From: Sipunculus nudus
Taxonomy: Eukaryota; Annelida; Sipuncula; Golfingiida; Sipunculidae
Direction: 5' to 3'
DNA length: 64,000 nt
NCBI GenBank assembly: GCA_026874595.1
Contig: CM049317.1
Location: forward strand, 28,211,401-28,275,400
The position numbers and the translations under genes were made by a program. Positions 11,850 to 24,461 of the stretch are shown here, in pieces. Below the pieces are notes generated by a model. It worked only from the letters and a program-made list of their open reading frames with translations. It made no database searches and was not told where the DNA came from. Each line of letters starts with the position of its first letter. Within the stretch, counting starts at the first letter, position 1.

Positions 11850-12536
11850 TACATAATAACTCGAAATCGAGGTACACACGGTAGCATTTTCTTGGCTGAT
11901 AATAGATAGAGCGGGAGAGTAGCGAACAAGAACTCAAACAGGAACGGCAAGAATCCCGTTATATATATGAGCATTATACGGATATATTAAACATTACTAA
12001 CATGAAAAATTAATGTGTCGGTATAACATTAACGTGGCCAGGGGTAGGGGTTATGGTTGGTACATTTAGGCGTCACTTAGCGGATCCAGTACGCTGGACA
12101 GGCGTCGATTTTTGCGGCAATGCACGGTTATTCCCCCTGGCTGTCAATATATACAAAGAATGTCAGGAAGAATTTCTCATATTTGAATGCATGAAAAAAT
12201 TTAAAATTTCCTGTAATTTTTTAGGTCAGATATTTAACAAGAATTGGCTGCCTGGCGGCCATTTTTTAAATCAGGATCGCGGGACTGAGGATGAGTCAAG
12301 CGTTCTACACAGAAATTAAAAGCATGATATATGTTGGATTCTATTACTGAAGGTTACACCCCGTACTGCGTCCCTGAGAACCGTGTGGACCAAATTGGCA
12401 GGACCGGGATAAAGGGCAGGACCAAGTTTACTGGGTACATCTCGCATAAAATAAAAATGAAAAGTCAGGGGACAGTAGTTGAGGGATGAGCATAAATCAT
12501 TACATGTTTTATGGAAAAGGTCGAGGTACACACAGA
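11850..12536. repeat. Left palindrome arm, segment B (mirror of about 34,970-35,765)
   Basis: No gene. Mirrored anchors include GGCGTCACTTAGCGGATCC near 12,068 (right arm near 35,545), CTGTCAATATATACAAAGAA near 12,141 (near 35,470) and TCGCGGGACTGAGG near 12,277 (near 35,340). Compared with the right arm, about 230 bases (35,106 to 35,335) are missing after 12,292. The motif CGAGGTACACAC occurs at both 11,868 and 12,524, possibly a target duplication around an older insertion. Confidence 0.8.
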
Positions 12537-15500
12537 GAAATATTTAAATGTATTTATTTTCGATGTTCGTACTACATGTAATTTATAGGGTCCGCGTTGA
12601 CACAGGGATTCCTTGTAATATGACGTCATTCCACCATATTTTAATATGATCTGCTAGGTCCACTATACCAGTATATTATTTTGCCAAATCACGCTTATGC
12701 GTGCACGTGGAAACACTACTTAAGGCCGAAGACACTAACGTGCACGTCTTGAAAGCGGCGCGCGAATTTAAATTAAATATGATTTAAGGCAGCTAAAAAG
12801 CGCAAAGCACGCATTGGATTCGATGATATTAACCAAACTTATGTCGTGTAATTAGGTGAAGCCCCACACTGTTATCAATGTACGGTAATGCTATTATCTT
12901 GTTTTGTTTTGCTGCATATATACATCAGTAATTATTGTTAAATAATTTTTCAGAAACATGTTCATGCCCAAACCAAAGTATTATTTCACGTGAAGGAAAG
13001 AGTATTCGAAGTCACGTGATAATCAGAAAATCCTAAAGCGTCGACAAATGACAGATTTCGCTACAATATTTTTGTTGAAGATATTCAGACAGGTGAGACA
13101 ATTACCAGATTTGAATGATCAAATTTGGGCAAAATTTAAGTACTTATTTTTCATTTATCCTTATAACTTAACAAATTTACAAATTTTTTGTGTAATTTCT
13201 GGTATAAATTTAAACTAAGTCCAATTTGCTTGACATAAGCTCCCCAGCTTAAAAAAACATATAAAGTGAGAAAATTTATCACCTGACCTTGACAAAGTGC
13301 ATTTTGTTTGGTTGGATGACTTTAAAAAAATACACAATACTGACCTTATTTCTGGTATGTATATAGGAAATATAGAGAGGAAGAGCTATACCAAATATGA
13401 TTAATATGAAATTAGAGGTGTTACTATAATGGAGTCTTCAAGCATAACAATGGGGTTTTTATGGAAAATTGATGTCTTCCTTAATATCTCAATGGAACGA
13501 AATGGTAGTGGGGCATCTAACTATATGTTAAAGTTTGGATCAAAAGGTTCAACGGTTTAAAACATGCTTTGTTTACGGACGTCCGGACGAGTGGCCGCAC
13601 GGAAGGGCGACGGACAAGGGACCATCGCTACAGCTCAGCTGACTATAAGTCAAAAACGAAATGGGGGCCAGTTCGATGAAGGTCACAAGCGGTGGAGAGT
13701 TACTTAATTTATACAGCGTAGATTAATAGTTGGCATAACTCTGCCAAACAGCCCAAAAACACCAACCCTGCAAACCTTAAAATTTCTCCAATAATCTTTT
13801 AATACAGCCACATTTGTACATACAAATGTTGATATTTGTGACCTCATCATGCTACTTATACATGTAATAATAATTCTAAAAACACACACACAGACGTCGG
13901 GTACTGATCCTTCAAACAGTCATACTACGTATAATATAGTTCATGAAGGTGGAAAATCAACTTAAATATCTGTGAACGTGTAGCTAGGTCCATACCTTGT
14001 CTAGAGTGGGATCTTATTTAACCAAATATGAACCTGAATCTTCACTCTCTGAATAGCGTGTTTACATGACCGAGATTCGAAGGTTAATCTAATAAACATT
14101 AAAAAAGAAAGTTAGAAATAAATGGTCCTTACCCGCGGAATATTGCTTATATAACGGCTGGTTAAGAGATAGAAATCAAATGGCTACCACGCCTTTTTTT
14201 ACCATGAATTAAAATTCCAAAATATTCTTAAAAACTTCCTTATATTAACTTAATATATTTAACTACATCAGTGAAGAGTTGTTGATAGAACGTATTTTAA
14301 AGACCATTTGTTTGCCAGAGATGACAGATTATCCACTTTTTGTATCCCTGCCTCTGCATTGCATGGGTTATTGGCACCTCTCAAGTTAACTCACAACATA
14401 ACACCAAGAAAGACAAAGACGAAATCTCTTAGTAGTTCTAGAAGATTGCAGTCTATAGAAAATATGACTTGCGACACATTATATCCTGTACTTACACAGT
14501 TCCCGGAATTCTAGTTGGTAACATGACACAAACAGAAATATTAATCCCACATTTTCATCTGATCATACGGAGATGTATTTTATTTAATTACCCCTTTAGC
14601 AAACGACAGTGATACACCAGAAATATTTGTAAATTTAAAAGCGAAGACCTTTTTTAGTTTATATAAGAAAAGGCCTAATCGACAGAATACGATCAATAAA
14701 ACAATACGGTATAAAAAAAACTAAAACCGTATGGTCGGTATTTTTAATTATGCGGCAACAGGTGGTGTTTCGTTACTATGTAATTTTTCTAATTCACAAT
14801 GATTCCTTCTATATGCTTTCTCCTCTTAATAATAAATACCTGATAAAAATAAGGTGGCATTATCAAATTATAATAATTCGCTTGCACCATACTTATACTG
14901 TTATTTTAAACCTTCTGATATACTTTTTTTATTGATTTATAAATCAGAAATATGATTGTTTGCTTAAGTCATGGTAAATTACAACAATAAAGAACTTGTA
15001 TGCAGATCAATTAGATCAACAGAACCTTTATGACTGACACATACAATGAATTACATAATATATCTCTGAGATCTTAAACACTTTTATGCTTCTTTACATG
15101 GAAGGTTACATGGAGATTATAAATTATATGTAGGTAGCTTTATATATTATAGGTAATAATCCTTATCAAAATGGATAATTTGGCTAAATTTGTCATATTA
15201 CCACAGATGGTTATTTTCCCGTTGACTGGTATTGGTTAACATACCCATGTTTTGACAATTTTGACAATCAGTAGCGGACGGTTATATTTTTAATATTTAA
15301 TTTATAATGTTTATGAAGTCCCCCTCCAAAACACAAAATGCGTGTTCACTTAAAATACAGGTGTAATGTTAGTTAGATCTGACAAAATTTTAAAATATAA
15401 CCGAACGAACAGTAAATAGTACAGTATAAATGCTACCATAAGCTCCATAGTTGATTCGACTATCTTTATACAAATTAAGAATCACAAATTCTTAAATCTC

Positions 15501-15674
15501 ATTTAAGTGAAACTGTTAAACTATTGTTCTTTTATGTACACATTATCGATTTCTTCATTTAATGATACCATTTAAAAGTTTTATTTGTGATAACGCGTAA
15601 ACAGCATCCAACTTAAACTACCAAAACACATGACACAAGTAAACCTCGTGACCCTATTCCCTAGGAGACATTTG
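12537..15674. repeat. Left palindrome arm, segment C, 3' flank of gene 2
   Basis: No coding sequence is recognisable. The stretch aligns in reverse with 26,957 to 29,141. Mirrored anchors are GACACAGGGATTCCTTGT (12,598), GACGTCCGGACG (13,579), CTCAAGTTAACTCACAACAT (14,379), the CCGTATGGTCGGTATTTT motif (14,727) and GATCAATTAGATCAACAGAA (15,005). Identity by eye is roughly 85 to 90 percent with many small indels. Short ORFs here, such as 14,308 to 14,514, are not kept open in the right arm, so I do not call them genes. Confidence 0.85.
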
Positions 15675-15768
15675 TTAAATACTTGAAACTTCTGAATATA
15701 GACCCTCTTCTTCAAAGCACTCCAGTTGTTGTACTTCTTGGTCGCTTACTGTGTTATTCAGAGCAGAC
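15675..15768 (-). CDS. Cytoplasmic-tail exon of CTLD gene 2 (possibly unused)
   Basis: After a CAG acceptor the minus strand reads SALNNTVSDQEVQQLECF and then EEEGLYSEVSSI to a TAA. The same exon occurs in copy 3 (26,863 to 26,956) and gene 1 (57,872 to 57,962), always open and differing by a whole-codon indel, which argues for past coding constraint. YSEV fits the YxxPhi endocytic or SH2-type tyrosine motif. In gene 2 the transmembrane exon ends in a stop just before its donor, so this exon may be reached only by alternative splicing. The phase (two bases carried in) does not join directly to the transmembrane exon of gene 1 either, so a small exon between them is probably unseen. Confidence 0.6.
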
Positions 15769-17243
15769 CTGTTTTGAAAAATATAAAATATCAAACAGTC
15801 ACATAAAAATAAAACAAGGGACCCATCTGGCACAGAGCTCAGCTAAAGTCTACCTGGAAAGTAACAATAATAACTGATTGAGAAAAAAAGTCTTGAGAGG
15901 AAAAGATAATAAAGGCCATGGTTGGTTGAGATGATTGGTTTGAATTTGATGTGTAAGGAATTGTTGCAAATAATATTTTGTGATCTGACAAAGTTTTCTT
16001 TTTTAACCATGTAATCGGTTTATAACGTCAAAAAAGTCTATACTACTACATTGGTCATTGTTTGGCTCTTTGATAAGTTATCGACAGTGCAGCAGTTGAC
16101 ACATATGCTCAGTTAGATCCTAACTTTTTTTTCCTTTAACCATGTTATTTTCAATCTTATGAATATTGTGGCATTACACAACACAACATATGTGCAAGTT
16201 GCAACAGGTTCAAGGACTCATTTGGCCGGGGGGGGGGGGGTGGGGTTTAATGATAGGAGTTACAACATATACATGCTACATATGAAAATTATTTTAACAT
16301 TGCTTACAAGAAAATTAAATGATTCATGATTATTAAATATTTAAAGATAGACAGAGAAAGATGACCAAAATCAAATCTTTTCAAGTTTTTAAGTTTTGCA
16401 ATGTAAATATATAATCATCATTTGTCCATTATTTTGCCAATATACTATCGAAATTATGTATACGGATGTATTTATTTTTGATAACAAATAAATATATTAT
16501 ATCAATTGGCAAAATAATAAATATTTGAAAATATAAATACTTGATTCAAAATTCGCAATTATAAATTGAACCATTATGTATCTATAATTTGGCTCATATA
16601 TTATCACATTTTGCATATTGATTGGTTTAATTATATTTTAATTTGTTAAAACTTTTTAAAAGGAAATAAATTTCTTTAAACATGATACATTACTACTTAA
16701 TTACTCCTTGAATACTATCTCAAGTAAAGTTGTGTACATTGGTTCATTGGTACGAATTTTACTGTACACGTGTGACAGCAGGGGTGCTCAACCAGTGTTG
16801 TATACCTAATAAGGGTCAACTAGAAAATAACTAACTTAATAACTAGAAAAAAATTTACACTATTCTCATCTAATTTGTGGTTACAATTAAATCTTGATCA
16901 AATATAGGTACATCACCGGGGGAAAGTCTCTAGCGTCAACAGTTCTCTTGTTTTGTGATAGTTATCTTTTTTTTATTTTATAGTTATCTGAGCTAAAACG
17001 TAAATAACAGATAATAACATGCCTCTCAAATGACTCATGTTATAAATGAGATTTACTGAAAATTACGCTAAAATTATCTTTTCATTTTTTTGTTTGCTTT
17101 ATTTTCAGTAAGGACTTCCGAGATATCTCTCTCCTGCTAAAACAGTCCAGTCAGAAGGAGAATGTCACGCTTCACCAATATTGTGTGTGAAAATGCCCTT
17201 CTTCTAATGAAGGACCATGTGCTCCAGACATTTTGACGTTAAG

Positions 17244-17290
<47 letters not shown>

Positions 17291-17385
17291 CCCCCCTTAC
17301 ACGTTAAAATATATTTGAAGTGTTGGTGATTGAAACATCTAGATGCGGTGTGGTGACGAATATGGACTAATTACCTGGAGAGTAC
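15769..17385. other. Last intron and 3' sequence of gene 2
   Basis: Up to 16,812 this aligns in reverse with the right arm (25,665 to 26,862), including a G-run at about 16,228 that faces a C-run at 26,383. From 16,813 to about 17,385 it matches only the gene 1 copy, weakly (for example the AGCAGGAGAGAGAT motif on the minus strand, also near 57,667). No exon could be recognised. Confidence 0.6.
17245..17288. repeat. (TA)n microsatellite
   Basis: About 22 TA units within the 3' intron region of gene 2. It is absent from the corresponding place in gene 1. Confidence 0.95.
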
Positions 17386-20300
17386 CTAACAACGTAGCGC
17401 TGCAATTACTGCTGAAGATAAGGCACCCAAACCACCTACCACAGCACAGACCAGCAGAAACCACGACAGCTCGTGTTCTATTGTGTAAAATGACTGAACG
17501 TTATTAATGTATACATTTTATTTTTGTAAGATTGATAGTTACAATGTGACGAAACATATGATTGTTCGAGTTCTTTCTGCCAAATAACCTTGGTCACAGA
17601 AGCAACACAATGTATTTTGTTTAGATGGCTACTCTTACCTAGATACCAACCACACAATTCATACTGAGTTACAGCAAGAATGATAAAATGTTACGTATTG
17701 GTAAGAGTAAAAATATATACATATATTGATGATGTTAAGCGCCATAAAATAAACGCTGTATATTAATAATATGTAATTGTAACAATGCCAAATCAAATAA
17801 TAGTAATTGTACGAATAATGTCAGTAATATTTATGATATTTCGATAGCAGCAATGAATAAATGTATATATTGGCATGGGCTTACGAAAAACCCGGATTGG
17901 TGTTGACCGTGAGAGGTTCTTTTCGTTTATCATTGAAGTCGTGCCTGAATGCAAAATGAATCATTATGGTAAATATATGTATGTGTTTTTTTGCCCTTAA
18001 CTATATTTATCATATTCATAGCATCGTATTACTATTAATATCATATTTAAATAGATCAAGCTGACGTATATCTCAAACTCGGCTATACTAGACTATACAG
18101 AAATTTATTTGAATGAATCTATATATTTCCTTGAAAAGTTCATCGTAAGCATAAGCAATTTAGTCCAATTGAATCTTTGTTAAATTAGTAGTCTATATGA
18201 AGACTCAGGGATTTACCGTAAGAGAAAGCGTCTGGCTGCCTCTCATACAAAAGGTAACAAAATAAATATTTGAATAGGTAAAGCCTAACAGAATAAAAAA
18301 GTAGCAACACTTTATCTCACGATTCATATGTGGAACTGTATTCTCCAAAGTTGAATGTTTACCAGAAATATCCGACTGGTATTCGACATTTGAACAGGCA
18401 TCTGCAACTTTTCTAGGAGTTACATTGGAGGATTCTACAATATAAAAAAATATATATAAATTTCTAAATCAGGAAAACCCGAACCTTTTCATAAGTTAGT
18501 ATTCATTGTCAGGGAAACAGCGTATAGTACACATTAGTTATTGGGTGAACGTTTGTATATGGAAAGTTTGAATAATGAGACGAATTATTCTCTCAGCTAA
18601 AATAATGGCAGAAAATTTTATATTTTTCAATGGATATAAAGCGGCGTTACTAACTGTTAATGCACACAACTGTTCGGAGTTCATTACAGTTGGCTTGTTT
18701 CCACCACATACTCCGAGTAGTATCAACCACGGCACAGTTCTTGTGTTTCTCCCATATTGTACGTGGCTGCCAGTTAGTCTCAGTTGGGATCTTGTAATCT
18801 TGGGATTCTGTTAAAAACATTACCGTTAAACTATAATGTGAGGAAATAACACTTTTGTAATATCAGTATCAAAACTGTATCACTTATACCTAGGAAACAT
18901 TTTTGTCGTTTATCATTTTTTACACACAAAAATCATGAAATTAGGTATATCACATTTTGAGTAAACTTACGTCACTAATTACAACGATTGCAGACTGAAT
19001 TATTTATTAAAATCATGCCATATCTTGCCCCATCATAGTTCTCAACATGCAAGCCACAATCTTTCAGTATATCCAACCCATATAAAGCAAATATAGACAA
19101 TAACCACACTTAACAAGACTTAAACAGTAGCGACAACTGTCGCGCATAATGCAAAGCAGTTTAACAGATCTATACTGACTACAGTAACATATATTATCGG
19201 AATGGATAAATTAATAAGATAAATCATAAAACCATATGATGAGGTACATTAAGCGTAACATTAAAGTTTGAAATCCAAATCGAAATGGGTTCTTTGGGAG
19301 GACCAAATCTTTCTGTTCTGGAATAGATAATCACCAATTTTGCTAACAATAATTTGAGGTTAAAATATGAAATCTAATTTATCAAGATGTGTTCATTCCT
19401 TGGCCGGTCAACTATTAAGCAGAGTCAATAGCATTTAATGTCTATTGAGCACGTAGAAACATACCCCCTGTGACCCACTCCACTTTATGATAGGACAGCC
19501 AATAGTCATTGCAATGCCAATGTTCACTGCCGAGGGAAAATCCATTGCCGTCCCAAAGAACACCACCCAGCGACCAACATACCTCTCGAGCCTGGAACCA
19601 GTTATGTATCCCACAAAGGACCCGGAAGCATTTGATGTCATTGATCTTAATGCAATCCCATGAACGGCAAGGTGTGCATCCTTATTATCAAGCAGCGTGA
19701 AATAAACAATTGTAGAAAGGGAAATTGGTCAGAAAACTTTAAGGAATAAAGTGCTACGACTGATTAAGCAAATTTTCATACCTGTCAAACAGATAGCTCC
19801 CAAGCCGTGTGTGAAGCAGTCCATTTCCTTGGGTCCTCTTTCGTTCACAGCTTTGCAATTCTTTTCTTTTATTGACACATTATTTGATAAACCTGCAAGG
19901 ATTAGGGACTATTGGGACGTGTGGTACTTTGGGACGTGTGGTACTTAACGTTGAAGTGTGAGAGGAATATAAAGATTTGAACAGAAATGATACCAATAAA
20001 CGGACGACAGGAGCATAAATTAGAAGCATGAACATAAGCAAAGAAACAGCACTTACTATATGTATCTGCTACATTTCCAGTTTCCCATCGATGAAGCTCT
20101 TTTTGCTCCAGGTATAGCCAAAACGTAACACCTTTAATATCAGGATAATCTCCTTTTTCTAATGGCAAAGACATGTTTTGTCTTCTACAAATACTTTTTG
20201 CGTCTTCATACGTCATCCTCAGAACATTTTCTATTAAATAATCAGGAGAATACATGAAAAAAATAAATAAGAGAGCTGTGAGGTTGCGATTATACATGCT

Positions 20301-21523
20301 CTGAAAAAAAATCTGATATTTGATGTAGGTGCTTCTTTGCCCGGGTGTCTGACCATTTATCAGCTTAATCACAGAATGTATACTAAAAACTCAAGAGATG
20401 CCGTGGTCCGCGAAATTAGATGCAAGGTCTATAAATGAAATAGGCCACGGCTTTTTAAAAAAATTTTTATAAATGATGCTATTATACACAAGGTGGACTA
20501 AGAGTGTTAAAGCAATTTTTATCTACAGTGATTCATGTAATTATTTAGCCATTCATTAATAATGATGTACATACACTGCTGGGATATACACATTTATCAA
20601 TATACTTTTGGTTATCCTTCCTAGTTGAAATGATGTAATCTGAAATGGGAGATTTTCTAATGAAATGAGTGATGTTGGCTCTTTTGGACATTGATATAAA
20701 TCCTGCAGCAACCAGCAAACAGTTCGATATCATCAAATGCCACGAGACACACCTGACTCTTATGTTATTATACACAAACATGAACCAAGGGATCACACGC
20801 TTAAATGAAAATTAAAATGTAAAATAATATGGCTACTGGTGCCTGGGTTAGATTAGCAAATAAGTGGTGAGCTTGTTAGACTTGTTTATGACAAATAACC
20901 ACAAAATTGTACAGCATTTGTTTAGTTCTCAAACATCCAATCAATGTGCCAGCATCAATACACCAAAAAGAATCTTTGCGCTTGCTTGCATCTCAGCAGT
21001 AAGTTAGTTCACTGCATTTAAAACTAAACTAGATACTCGGGTAAAGATATGGATATAGCAATCCCTGATATTCTAGTATAGTCTTCTTGTTATAATTCAG
21101 TATATTTAATTATAAATAATGAAACAAGAGTGGAGCTTATGAAAACTGTCTAGTCTTAAGAGCTCGTAAATGTGAGAGTATTTCTAAATGAGAAAAGGGC
21201 CCCTTTCTTTACAAAACTGATTTTTAAAAGCACACGTTAGCATCACATTATATATAATGCTCATATGATATACGGCGTATAATGCTATATAAGTGCTACC
21301 CGTTCATCTATCCCTGAGTGATCCGCCTGTATATCGAGAGGCTTCTCAAGATATCAGATAGACAATGGCTTTGAATGGCCATAGCATCTGCAATTAAAAA
21401 ATCACTTGATCGTCACAGGGAATTAAATATTTTATAGTAATACTTACTCGTAACGTTCTCTGTGGAAATTTTAAACACTGATATTACGGCTATGATACAG
21501 ACACTGTAGGCCAGAGAGTCCAT
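17386..21523 (-). CDS. CTLD gene 2: two-domain C-type-lectin-like membrane protein, intact 297 aa
   Basis: Seven exons with GT-AG borders and consistent phase 1 junctions: 21,523-21,448; 20,230-20,057; 19,892-19,782; 19,680-19,465; 18,807-18,655; 18,434-18,363; 17,477-17,386. They join into 297 codons with no stop until TAG. Exon 1 is a signal peptide (MDSLAYSVCIIAVISVF). Exons 2-3 form CTLD1 (TYEDAKSICRRQNMSLPL, FWLYLEQKELHRW, four Cys). Exons 4-5 form CTLD2 (HNWFQAREVCWSLGGVL, YWLSYHKVEWV, NCAVVD, WWKQANC, TVVCIN). Exon 6 is a short stalk and exon 7 a transmembrane helix (WFLLVCAVVGGLGAL). The EPN/QPD and WND sugar-calcium motifs are absent, so canonical calcium-dependent sugar binding is unlikely. 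N-glycosylation sequons support an extracellular position. The stop falls immediately after the membrane helix, leaving almost no cytoplasmic tail. The ligand is unknown; an immune or recognition role is inference only. Confidence 0.85.
20545..20975. repeat. Left palindrome arm, inner segment (intron 1 of gene 2)
   Basis: Mirror of 25,165 to 25,525 and direct-strand mirror of the gene 1 intron (about 51,440 to 51,890). Landmarks: CAAACATGAACCAAGGGATC near 20,777, the AACAGTTCGATATCATC motif near 20,718 and the TTGGATGTTTGAGAAC equivalent near 20,925. Beyond 20,975 homology continues only to gene 1. Confidence 0.8.
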
Positions 21524-21910
21524 GGTACACTGCATGTGATAGTTTGTTGTCGATGAAGAAAAATGTAACTGGACCTGGACGGGATCAGTAATTAATACTG
21601 ATTAAATAACCACGTTTTCCCTTGTGTTTCCAGCTCATATAAACATTCAGATGGATACATGTGATCAGATGTTGGTTAACATTGAATCGTGTCTGAACAC
21701 ATTATATTTTACCATATGAAATTACTCTAGCTAATGGATATTACTACACGGTTGATATCAGAACCGTTACTGGCTGGATTTAACTGTGGTTATTGGGTGT
21801 TCGAGTATTATGGAGATTTATCTTCAGGGTATTATCAGGCACCATTTAAGAGAGGAAGATAGAGCTGATGTGCATTACCTACTTAAAAAGAAGTTATCCT
21901 ACCATTTATC

Positions 21911-21912
<2 letters not shown>

Positions 21913-21945
<33 letters not shown>
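21913..21945. repeat. (AT)n microsatellite
   Basis: About 16 AT units upstream of gene 2. Confidence 0.95.
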
Positions 21946-21948
<3 letters not shown>

Positions 21949-23176
21949 TTATTAAATATACATGTGTATATACATATATATCACTTAGGTATAAATATTA
22001 AAGTCTTAGGATTGACAGCGTATGTTCACACTTCAAGTAATTGAAAAAATGACATAATGCACTCAATTTGGATGTTTCGTTTATACCGGGTAGACTATAG
22101 GGTACCCAACGATACTCTGGGTCAAAATCTACTGATTTGACATAACTTATCACTATGTTAAGCGGTATTTTCTCAGCAAGGATATGCCGCATAGGTACGG
22201 TTCTTTGTTTTAAAAGAGGACCTGTGGTGCAAGGCGCACAGCTGAAAATGCTGATTATGAGAATATTTGTACAAATCGCAGAAGTCGTGTTGACTGTGCA
22301 CTGTTATGCACTACATGATAGATGCATTTACCTCTCATGATCACAAATTTGTAAAAGTTTCCGTATTCCAACAATGTGACTGTAATGACGTGACTAAAAC
22401 ATCCGCATGTATTTGCATTTTCAAATGTTCATAAACTAAATGTGATAAGTATATAATGTGTTGTGTAATACATATAAATCATGGCCTCACACTATTAAAT
22501 GGTGCAATAAGGAAAAAAGTGATAGACCCGAGATTTTACTGAAAGGATATATTTGATCCACAAATACGTGTAAATTTAGTTAATAGTACTAAACACAGGT
22601 TACACGTTCGACCATATTTACTTGATTGAGTGTACTAGTGTTATTCATAGCAAGGCCTAGCCAACCTCAAGAAATGTGAATGAAATTCTACAAAATATAC
22701 ATCAAAGTGGGAGTTAAATTTCAGTATTATTTTTAGAAGAATTTCTTATAAAACATCAACCCAACGAAAAATTCAAGGGTTAAAAAATTCAAAACAAGTA
22801 AATAATGGCTAAAAAATACCTCCTCCCATGGCTTTATGTATAATTTATCAGATTGAGCATATTACAATTTACAGCTGTTAACTTAACAGGTAGCTTGCAT
22901 AACACTTGCAATAAATTCTAACATAAAACAAGTATTGATTTTGGTGTCCTAATGCCGTTACTAACCCTTAAAATGTGTCAGTGAATATTGGTGTCAGAAT
23001 ATATTTTATCATATGATATATATATATATATTTGTGTTTAATTAATTATTATAAATTGGAGTATATAGAGCATGCGATTGCAGACCTAAACATTATTTTG
23101 ATATAAAAAATTATAAAATTTGTCAACAGTATTGAAAAATAAAATAAAGGTGAAATCATAATTGTTAATTGGAGGG

Positions 23177-23222
23177 CAGGGAGAGAGAGAGAGAGATAGA
23201 GAGGGAGAGGGAGAAAAGGAGG
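23177..23222. repeat. (GA)n-rich purine tract, paired with the 49,575 tract
   Basis: GAGAGA-type low-complexity purine sequence. The inverted paralogous position upstream of gene 1 carries a (CT)n tract, so the tract predates the duplication. Confidence 0.8.
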
Positions 23223-24317
23223 GTGTCTCTGTGGTTGTTGTTGCACACTGCCTGGGTGCCTGGCCGAGAGTCCGCTAGCTGCCCAAGTAAGTTACATAAC
23301 AAGCCCAGGGCAGTCACGCCACATACGCAGTAACCTTTCCCGATGTAAATTTGGATAAAAGCTTCATTTTTTTATCAACTGCTTTCATTTTCAGATTTTT
23401 TAACCTAGAGCTCCGCTTTAAAGTAACAAAACAGCTTGGCCATCCTGGTCACACAATGGATCCATGTGCACGGGGTTGGCTTATTGTAGACAATATTTGA
23501 CTTGGCCTTACGAAACTTCGAAATAAGCTATAATCATTTATGCATAGATCCAATTTCAATGCAAATTTAATATGAGATTTTACAATAATACTAAAGCAAT
23601 AAACTCTGTATGGAAATACAATTAACGAGGAATTACATCGGCTTTATAGAATGAGCATGTAAACAAAATAATACAAACCTTATCCTGTTAGAGCCTACAA
23701 TTAATGCTCCAGGCTGTGTACAGGATTGCACGGCAGATAATACTCTCAAATATGTAAAATAGAGTTGAATGTAATACCGGGATGGACGTGAGTTAGGCAG
23801 TAACTTCTACAATTGTTCATACTACAGATTCTTCAGTGAACGGAGTGGACCCCTGTTATTTGAATATTGGGCCGTTAAAAAGCAGGCATTTCCCGTTCAC
23901 ATGCATATTTGTACATCACGATTCAGACCAAGGAGGGCAATGACTGATTGACCCATACTGTTTCCCAGTTAAAATAGTAGGAAATACCACAATACTGTTA
24001 ATGGTAAAGGAATATATCAACTAGGTGATAAAAAGAGGCGCTTACTACGATTTGTTTGCCAGGTATACCGGTCGGTCTCTCTAATATTTATCTATAATCG
24101 GGAAGCAAACACAATACTACTCAATAAGACGAGAAGTGATCATTTATAGCAAATAAATTTGACCAGTTAATATTGCGTTAAAGTGTTTGAATGGCCTAAT
24201 TATTTATTTTTTATCACTCCTTAATATATACAGCTCAGCTCATTTATAATAAAAATCAAAATTAAAGTATAGAGTTAATCCGAGTTTTATAAAGACTGTC
24301 TGGGTTTTCTGACTAAC

Positions 24318-24461
24318 GTGTAAAGAGGCCATTGGTCAGGAACAAAATTGAAATGTCTGTCGCAACTGCTGACAAGAAACAACCCATGGAAACCATAATA
24401 GCACCTGTTATTGCAACACATCTAAAGCCAAATGGGTCAGTTAGGGGACCAATAATGAGCC
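24318..24461 (-). pseudogene. Monocarboxylate-transporter-like exon (copy with gene 2)
   Basis: Between a TTTCAG acceptor and a GTTAGT donor the minus strand reads LIIGPLTDPFGFRC, then VAITGAIMVSMGCFLSAVAT and LFLTNGLFTR. This is the MFS/SLC16 pattern of loop 2-3 (D-x-F-G-x-R) followed by transmembrane helix 3. The exon is 144 bases and intact, and starts and ends in phase with the gene 1 copy at 44,529. The next transporter exon, present at 45,351, is missing here: homology to that side ends near 23,640. An isolated exon, so a gene fragment. Confidence 0.7.

Larger units (their letters stand above)
6112..11858 (+). mobile_element. L1/Tx1-like non-LTR retrotransposon, near full length, with target duplication
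   Basis: The element runs from 6,121 to 11,849: a 5' UTR, a decayed ORF1, an ORF2 with endonuclease and reverse transcriptase, and a short A-tail (11,842 to 11,849). The 9-bp target duplication TACATAATA lies at 6,112 to 6,120 and 11,850 to 11,858. The paralogous right arm shows the unoccupied site, TACATGATA on its minus strand at 35,774 to 35,766, which confirms both ends. The ORFs carry many stops and frameshifts, so it is inactive. The region between ORF1 and ORF2 (7,265 to 7,974) is AT-rich with no feature. Confidence 0.9.
21524..23900 (-). promoter_or_regulatory. Upstream region of gene 2, conserved with gene 1
   Basis: No coding exon seen. 21,524 to 21,720 aligns with the sequence just upstream of gene 1 (50,560 to 50,907) and with 1 to 357. 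A TATA-like TTTATATGAG lies on the minus strand about 115 bases before the start codon. 22,000 to 22,190 matches 50,330 to 50,480 in reverse; 23,000 to 23,200 matches 49,570 to 49,850, including the purine tract; 23,400 to 23,520 matches 49,270 to 49,330. This shows the duplicated unit included several kilobases of 5' flank. Promoter assignment is inference. Confidence 0.5.

Noticed and set aside
14308-14514. 68-aa ORF in the left arm
   Set aside because: The mirrored region at about 27,770-27,950 is not open in the equivalent frame, so no coding constraint is visible.
19509-19700. Plus-strand ORF over the gene 2 exon 4 region
   Set aside because: It is antisense to the well-supported CTLD2 exon; the matching plus/minus pair at 52,703-52,974 shows the same shadow.
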